DNA from: Aplectana chamaeleonis
Taxonomy: Eukaryota > Nematoda > Chromadorea > Rhabditida > Cosmocercidae
Direction: 5' to 3'
Assembly: GCA_029168955.1 (NCBI GenBank)
Contig: JAPDOI010001205.1
Coordinates: 124,001-188,000, forward strand
Length of the DNA: 64,000 nucleotides
Made by a program: the position numbers and the translations under genes. The notes beneath the pieces are model-generated. The model was not told the origin of the DNA. It saw nothing but the letters and a program-made list of their open reading frames with translations, and ran no database searches. Below, piece after piece: positions 57,433 through 64,000 of this stretch; position 1 is the first letter of the stretch, and every line of letters begins with the position of its first letter.

Positions 57433-58197
57433 TTGAGTGGGAATCCCACAACAAGGAAATCTCTAAGAAAGCTTCTCGTGTGGCCAATTGCATCCTGAGA
57501 TCTCTGCAATACCCATGTCTCGAACATTTTAGGTAAGCATACATTGTCTACTGCCGACCGCTCTTGGAATACTGTACGCAGGTCTGGTCACCATCTTCTG
57601 TCGAAGATTATGAAGTAATTGAAAACGTGCAAAGGCGGTACTCAAAACGCGTTTTTTGTCAAAGTATTTCCTACACGAGAAGTACCAGACTATACGACTA
57701 GGCTTGAAATGTTGGGGATCGAAATCCTACGATATCGGCGAACCGAGTTCGATTTACACTTGTGTTATAAAATCGTTAACGGTCTTTGCGACATCCTATT
57801 CGAGTGTTTTCGTGTTCACCAGCCGCTGTACTCGCTCCCGCCAGCACGCTTTTCAGCTCGCACGTAGATTTACGTCGAAGTCCAACGTGCTGCATTCCTT
57901 TGCATTTAGAGTCATCCCAATTCGGAACAAACTACCTTCAAAGATCGTTGAGGCCGCGGATTTTCCGATTTTCAAAAAGCAGGCTATCCCGTTTCAACCT
58001 CAGGTCATTGCATGGGGTCGATGGCCGTGCTTTCTGCTGAAGTTTTAAATTCTGGGTGCTTTCATTCGTACGAGTGTTTCTTTGCCTACTAATTTGTTTG
58101 CGTGCATGTCCAGGCTGTCTTGTTAAAACCTGTAACACATACATTCTGTATGTTTCTTTGTCGCCAGATAAAGCTATTGAATTGAATTGAATTGAAA

Positions 58198-59984
58198 TTG
58201 TATTTCACGCCATTTTTCTATCAAAAACGAGCGTTAGAGTTTGCGAAATCCGGGAACGGACCTCATGCTTGTGTTTAGCCCCCAAAACTACCCCACTGAG
58301 CAAATTTTGAGTGAAGGCACATTTTCCAAACTTTTCACAGACTGATAGCGTTTTAGACTTGGGCGGATTTTCGGTTGGGCGCTTATTTATACATCTGAAA
58401 GCGTTAAAAAAAATAATGCAGATTTCACTCAAAATCCTTCCAGGTGGGTTATTTGGGGCGCTGTTCACGAATCTATGGTTCACTTGACAATTTTCCGAGC
58501 TTTTCGACATGATTCGTTCAAAGCTTCCCATCGGGGGGGGGGATGGATTTGATGGCAAGTCGCGACGTTTGCCGATTTCCGGAGTGCTAAGATAGATATG
58601 GCTCAAATTGTTGCTCTAGGGGATATTTGCAATGCTAAACAAGATTCTGCAATCCAATTATCTATTTCTGATAGATTACGGTAGGTTACGGTGGGTATAC
58701 GGTAGCTTGGTCAAAGTCTCAGATTTGACTCAAAATTTCACTGTGGATGTTATTTGGGACGCCAAACACGAATTTGAAGTCCATTTTTATTTTCGAAATT
58801 TTAAGATAGGTAAAGTCAGTTAAAAGGCATAACGCCTACCGTGACCTACAGTAACGATAAGTCTAGCGACAAACAGACCCAGATTCACGTTCAGCGCCCT
58901 GAATAACCCCCAGTTGAATGTTTCTCCCTTCATCTAAAGCTCCCTTTATCCCCTACCATTTTTTCCTTATTTCCTGGTTGCGAATTTCATGCGTTTTTTG
59001 AATTAGGCGTAATTTAGACCAAGCTGCTATCATCGCGGTCGACGATTGGATGGAGCAACTTGTTGCTGTGATTGAAGATGACGGCGGACAATAAATTTGT
59101 TAGTTATCGTTACCCTTCAAAACCACCTCAAGTTCTTGCTACAGAAAAATGCATAGTACTCAGACAATGGGGTAGGCGGCCCGCTGGCAATCAGCTGGCG
59201 AGCATGCACCTTTTCCGGTCGCTGCCCTCTGTTTGCCGCCTCGCCTCCAGCATGCTGGCGACCTCAAAGAGCTGCAATCCAGCCCCTTAATCGCGGCCAT
59301 CTGCACTTCCAAATGCTAGCTTGTCGACCGCAGACAACCTGATTTGCGGGCAATGCCAGCGCGTCACCAGGAAGGTTTCCATGGGAGTAAAATGGGTCTT
59401 AAATGTTCGCGCATTATTTTTCTACCAGCGGCGTCGGCCGGCTGACGCCGGCCTCTGCCGCTAGGGTCCGGCTGCGCTGGCCCGTTTCCGGCTTCGCCGG
59501 CATCATGAGTATAAGGCGAATGAATCGAAATCCGCGGATTCTATGTGAGATGGCGTACAGAAGTTCTCACGCTTGCCGACTATCGCCGGTCTCTGCCGCA
59601 GGAGTACGGTTGCGCCGGCCCATGAGCTGGCTTCGACGACAACACTCGAACAGTCAGAAGTTACAAAGCATTTTAAACCTTGCAAACCTTGTTAACTTCC
59701 TTTTTTGTGCAGTTGCACACCGACCCTTTTTTAGTTTTATGAGGTCCTAAAGCGGTATTTCATTCATACTCATTCTTGTTATGATAAAGATAACCGCTGT
59801 TTGATATAAAGTAAACGCCTCCATGACCAACCGACACCCTGCTACCTTTATTGCCAAATGAAAAGTATTCATGTTTGTGTTTCCTGGATGCATATTTTGA
59901 TTACCTCACATTTCCATCGTATATAAACCCAATTTAGAAAGGTTAGTGCATATAAACAGCTAAGCAGTTGAGAAGAGTTGTTAA
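58198..59984. other. No gene; repeat traces
   Basis: 58205-58610 is inverted relative to 46150-46510. 58640-58920 resembles parts of 44700-45010. 59160-59640 is rich in GCCGGC words (GCCGGCTGACGCCGGCC near 59433). A TATATAAA lies at about 59920. No gene was recognised. Confidence 0.45.
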
Positions 59985-60456
59985 AGACACAGTCCAACCT
60001 CGGAATCGATTTTTCGTTCTTGTGTATATCTTGGAGAAAATTTCACGCTGATCACAATGGTGTCTCTAGAATCGCTCAGAACTCACTACGAACGGAGTTG
60101 CGGCTCCTCAAAAATCTCAATTTTGAGCTGCTATAAGTTCGCGGACGAGTTGTCTCGAGCCTGTATTTTCTCGTTATTCGCAGCCATCGTTCTGAAGCAG
60201 GCCACAATATAAAGCCAGACCAAAAATAAATCGAAGAACATAGCATTTGAATGAAATCATTCGCGCGTCTCTTCCCAATTGAGATCGGAAACCTGCCAGA
60301 GGTCGTTGCCCATTTTTTCTTTCAAGCAAGGGGCCGACTTTTTCCTAGCTTTTTCTCGCTTATTTGAGCGAATTGAGATTTCGCGCTTGGCAGGGTTGCT
60401 ATAGGTGGCGGCCGAACCATAATATCAAAAATTACCTCTGAGGTTGGACTGTGCCT
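59985..60456. mobile_element. TTAA-flanked MITE, CACAGTCC family
   Basis: The ends are AGACACAGTCCAACCTC and GAGGTTGGACTGTGCCT, flanked by TTAA at 59981-59984 and 60457-60460. It shares the right-hand TTAA with the next element. Confidence 0.83.
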
Positions 60457-60460
60457 TTAA

Positions 60461-61008
60461 AGGCAGTGGTCGCGATAAAAGATGCTTGTCTTCTTTTCCT
60501 CTCTAAATCCTTTTCTGGGTTCAGAGTAGTAGGACCTATAAGAAAAATCGCGAAAAAACCGCTGTTTCAGACCAAATTTGAAGCCTAAACTTTTTTGTCT
60601 TTTGATGGTGGACGAGCCCACTCCTCATCATCGGCATCGATGACCTCTTATATCAAGAACATCAGCTGGCTTGAAATTGAGTTTCAATCAATGATCCTTC
60701 GGATTTATGTTAACATCTAGTCAAAAACATTGACTGAAGTGCTTTCTTTCATTGTTCAACTGTTTTCATTAAGCGAATTTGCATTTATTTCGTGCCCTGA
60801 ATGTCGATGATTTTTGACTGCTCGGCATGAGGCGGCGATCTTTTTTTGCTGCGCTGTGCACGTGTGCACGAACTGGGATCTTTGGGCCTTAGAAACTCTA
60901 ATTCTGACCCGTTTTTCACCGCACAACCCTCCAAGTTTTTCAGCTGTTTTCGATCTAAGCTGATTTTTGTAGTTTTTTAGATAACTTTTTTCATCGCGAC
61001 CACTGCCT
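60461..61008. mobile_element. TTAA-flanked MITE, AGGCAGTGG family
   Basis: The ends are AGGCAGTGGTCGCGAT and ATCGCGACCACTGCCT, flanked by TTAA at 60457-60460 and 61009-61012. Homologous to 33734-34272 in inverse orientation. It lies about 75 bp from array B. Confidence 0.85.
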
Positions 61009-61081
61009 TTAAGGGGAAGGAGACGTGAAGAAAGGGATGATATACACTCTCTTATAGACGCACAAAACGATTTTGAAGTTC

Positions 61082-64000
61082 TGCGCTCACCCACTTCGGT
61101 CCCGCACACTTTCTATGGCGTCCGGCGCACTCCCACTTCGGTCCCGCACACTTTCTACGGCGTCCGGCGCATTCGCATTTGGGTCCCACACACTTTCTAC
61201 GGCGTCCGGTGCACTCTACCTTGGGTCCCACACACATTCTACGGCGTCCGGCGCACTCTATCTTGCGTCCTGCACACTCCCGCTTGGGTCCCGCACACTT
61301 TCTGCGGTGTCCGGCGCACTCCTACTTCGGTCCCGCACACTTTCCACGGCGTCCGGCGCACCCTTTCTTGGGTCCCGCACACTTTCTACTGCGTCCGGCG
61401 CACTCCCACTTCGGTCCCAAACACCTTCTACGGCGTCGGCCGCACTCTACCTTGCGTCCTGCACACTCCCGCTTAGGTCCCGCACATTTTCTGCGGCGTC
61501 CGGCGCACCCTTTCTTGGGTCCCCCACACTTTCTACGGCGTCCGGCGCACTCCGACTTCGGTCCTGCACACATTCTACGGCGTCCGCCGCTTTTGCATTT
61601 GGGTCCCACACACATTCTACGGCTTCCGGCGCACTCACACTTCGGTCCCGCGCACTTCCTGCGGCGTCCTGCGCACTCCCACTTCGGTTCCGCACACATT
61701 CTATGGCGTCCGGCGCATCTGCGTTTGGGTCCCACACACTTTCCACGGCGTCCGGCGCACTCCCACTTTGGTCCCGCACACTTCCTGCGGCGTCCTGCGC
61801 ACTCTACCTTGGGTCCCAGGCACTTTCTACGGCGTCCGGCGCACTCTGAATTCGGTCCCGCACACATCCTGCGGCGTCCTGCGCACTCCCACTTCAGTTC
61901 CGCACACTTTCTACGGCGTCCGGCGCATTCGAATTTGGTTCCCACGCACTTTCTACGGCGTCCGGCGCATTTGCGTTTGGGTCCCACACACATTCTACGG
62001 CGTCCGGCGCACTCCCACTTGTGTCGCGCACACTTTCTACGGCGTCAGGCGCACTCGCATTTGGGTCCCACACACTTTCTTTGCGTCCTGCGCACTCCCA
62101 CTTCGGTCCTGCACACATCCTGCGGCGTCCGGCGCATCCGCATTTGGGTCCCAGACACATCCTGCGGCGTCCGGCGCATCCGCATTTGGGTCCCAGGCAC
62201 ATTCTACGGCGTCCGGCGCATTCGAATTCGGTTCCCACGCACTTTCTACAGCGTCCGGCGCATTCGAATTCGGTTCCCACGCACTTTCTACGGCGTCCGG
62301 CGTATTTGCGTTTGGGTCTCACACACATTCTACGGCGTCCTGCGCACTCCCACTTCAGTTCCGCACTCTTTCTACGGTGTCCGGCGCATTCGAATTTGGT
62401 TCCCACGCACTGTCTACGGCGTCCGGCGCAGTCGAATTTGGTTACCATGCACTTTCTACGGCGTCCGGCGCATCTGGTTGGTTCCCACGCACTTCTTTCG
62501 GCGTCCGGCGCATTTGCGTTTGGTCCACACATTCTACGGCGTCCGGCGCACTCCCACTTGTGTCGCGCACACTTTATACGGCGTCCGGCACACTCGCATT
62601 TGGGTCCCACACACTTTCTGCGGCGTCCGGCGCACTCTACCTTGGGTACCGCACAGTTTCTACGGCGTCCTGCGCACTCGCATTTGGGTCCCACACATTT
62701 TCTACGGCTTCCGGCGCACTCCCACTTGTGTCGCGCACACTTTCTACGGCGTCCGGCGCACTCCACCTTGGGTCCCAGGCACTTTCTACGGCGTCCGGCG
62801 CATTCGAATTTGGTTCCCACGCACTTCCTGCGGCGTCCGGCGCATTCGCATTTGGCTCCCACACACTTTCTACGGCGTTCGACGCACTCTACCTTGGGCA
62901 CCGCACAGTTTCTACGGCGTCCTGCGCATTCGCATTTGGGTCCCACACATTTTCTTTGCGTCCTGCGCACTCCCACTTCGGTCCCGCACACATCCTGCGG
63001 CGTCCGGCGCATCCGCATTTGGGTCCCACACACATCCTGCGGCGTCCGGCGCATCCGCATTTGGGTCCCACACATTTTCTGCGGCTTCCGGCGCACTCCA
63101 AATTCGGTCCCGCACACATCCTGCGGCATCCTGCGCACTTCCACTTCAGTTCCGCACACTTTCTACGGCGTCCGGCGCATTCGAATTTGGTTCCCACGCA
63201 CTTTCTACGGCGTCCGGCGCATTTGCGTTTGGGTCCCACACACATTCTACGGCGTCCGGCGCACTCCCACTTGTGTCGCGCACACTTTCTACGGCGTCCG
63301 GCGCACTCACACTTGTGTCGCGCACACTTTCTACGGCGTCAGGCGCACTCGCATTTGGGTCCCACACACTTTCTTTGCGTCCTGCGCACTCCCACTTCGG
63401 TCCCGCACACATCCTGCGGCGTCCGGCGCATCCGCATTTGGGTCCCAGACACATCCTGCGGCGTCCGGCGCATCCGCATTTGGGTCCTAGGCACTTTCTA
63501 CGGCGTCCGGCGCACTCTGAATTCGTTCCCGCACACATCCTGCGGCGTCCTGCGCACTCCCACTTCAGTTCCGCACACTTTCTACGGCGTCCGGCGCATT
63601 CGAATTTGGTTCCCACGCACTTTCTACGGCGTCCGGCGCATTCGAATTTGGTTCCCACGCACTTTCTACGGCGTCCGGCGCATTCGAATTCGGTTCCCAC
63701 GCACTTTCTACGGCGTCCGGCGTATTTGCGTTTGGGTCTCACACACATTCTACGGCGTCCGGCGCACTCCCACTTGTGTCGCGCACACTTTCTACGGCGT
63801 CCGGCACACTCGCATTTGGGTCCCACACACTTTCTGCGGCGTCCGGCGCACTCTACCTTGGGTACCGCACAGTTTCTACGGCGTCCTGCGCACTCGCATT
63901 TGGGTCCCACACATTTTCTTTGCGTCCTGCGCACTCCCACTTCGGTCCCGCACACTTTCTACGGCGTCCGGCGCATTCGCATTTGGGTCCCACACATTTT
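61082..64000. repeat. 42-bp satellite array B, inverted relative to A
   Basis: About 69 tandem 42-bp units continue off the right edge. Typical words are CACTTTCTACGGCGTCCGGC and GCACTCCCACTTCGGTCCC. The reverse complement, with GAGTGCGCCGGACGCC and AGAAAGTG, aligns with the array A monomer, so the two are one family in opposite orientation. Units here are more diverse, with sub-types ending in TTCGGTCCC, TTTGGGTCCC, TTTGGTTCCC and CTTGTGTCGCG. Long frames on both strands are repeat artefacts. Confidence 0.96.

Larger units (their letters stand above)
53477..58048 (+). pseudogene. LINE C fused ORF, multiply broken
   Basis: Same domain order as LINE B. The N-terminal region (53477-54082, with RPVKVAFANH and VYVRPSYSSELRAKLREA) ends in a TGA. 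The endonuclease (54146-55095) has FNSRSIRNK, ITETWLTEDD, VVGDFNY and STSDHC and is frameshifted near 54460-54500. A TGA at 55093 replaces the Trp codon of LINE B. The reverse transcriptase (55231-56172) keeps ISLTSSVCKVLE, QYGFLPGRST, IDYAKAFDTVSH and LFADDLKIY, but an in-frame gap of about 39 codons after KLEGYG removes the SGVPQG motif. The C-terminal part resumes at 57437 after the transposon stack and is also frameshifted. It cannot encode an active protein. Confidence 0.88.
53427..58197 (+). mobile_element. CR1-like LINE C with perfect SL1 5' end
   Basis: Homologous to LINE B from the leader to the tail. The 5' end is an exact SL1 copy. The 3' end has GATAAAG followed by AATTG repeats (about 58176-58197). 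Flanks show a likely target duplication: TTGTATTTTAACG just before SL1 (53413-53425) and TTGTATTTCACG after the tail (58198-58209). This places the element's 5' terminus at the first base of SL1. A stack of other transposons (56236-57436) interrupts it. Confidence 0.9.

Noticed and set aside
53427..58197. NeSL-type LINE that targets SL1 genes
   Set aside because: NeSL elements use a restriction-like endonuclease. This one has an APE-type endonuclease, and the target duplication places SL1 inside the element rather than in the target.
61073..63955. Long open frames over array B as Cys-rich repeat proteins
   Set aside because: Same cause. Frames overlap on both strands and change phase at variant units.

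Overview
The window looks like repeat-dominated intergenic DNA from a nematode. The decisive clue is a perfect 22-nt match to the nematode SL1 spliced leader at 53427-53448, plus a 21/22 match at 15247-15268. CR1-like and RTE-like LINE fragments, an LTR retrotransposon and many short inverted-repeat elements fit this. A clade V worm of the hookworm/strongylid kind is my guess, not something the sequence proves. I found no convincing host protein-coding gene, no tRNA or rRNA, and nothing bacterial.

Layout. 1-6532 is a tandem array of a 42-bp satellite, and 61082-64000 is an array of a diverged relative of the same monomer in the opposite orientation, so the window lies between two inverted satellite blocks. 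6533-14950 holds a TTAA-flanked MITE, an RTE LINE tail and unassigned sequence. 14954-19408 is a LINE-in-LINE nest: a CR1-like element that begins with SL1 is inserted in an older CR1-like reverse transcriptase. 19859-23055 has a palindrome-bearing TIR element, two minisatellite elements, a hairpin MITE and an SL-RNA-like sequence. 25641-29890 is a complete-ended LTR element that encodes gag and protease but no reverse transcriptase or integrase. 31571-41401 is a mosaic of MITEs, a self-nested TIR element, tandem repeats and a 418-bp pure CA tract. 43324-45795 has two large foldback elements, the first carrying another SL-RNA-like sequence. 49419-53210 has further TIR elements. 53427-58197 is a second SL1-headed CR1-like LINE whose body was invaded in succession by a TTAA MITE, a TTA-flanked TIR element and a TA-flanked MITE. 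59985-61008 is a pair of TTAA MITEs sharing one target site.

The genes present are transposon genes. Both full-length CR1-like LINEs have the same plan: an N-terminal nucleic-acid-binding-like region fused to an APE endonuclease and a reverse transcriptase, with the SL1 sequence 14 or 28 nt before the start codon. Both are broken, the first only lightly. The LTR element has an intact 884-codon gag-protease frame and would need a helper for reverse transcription and integration. The most unusual theme is the repeated link between spliced-leader sequence and mobile DNA: two LINE 5' ends and two SL-RNA-like units.
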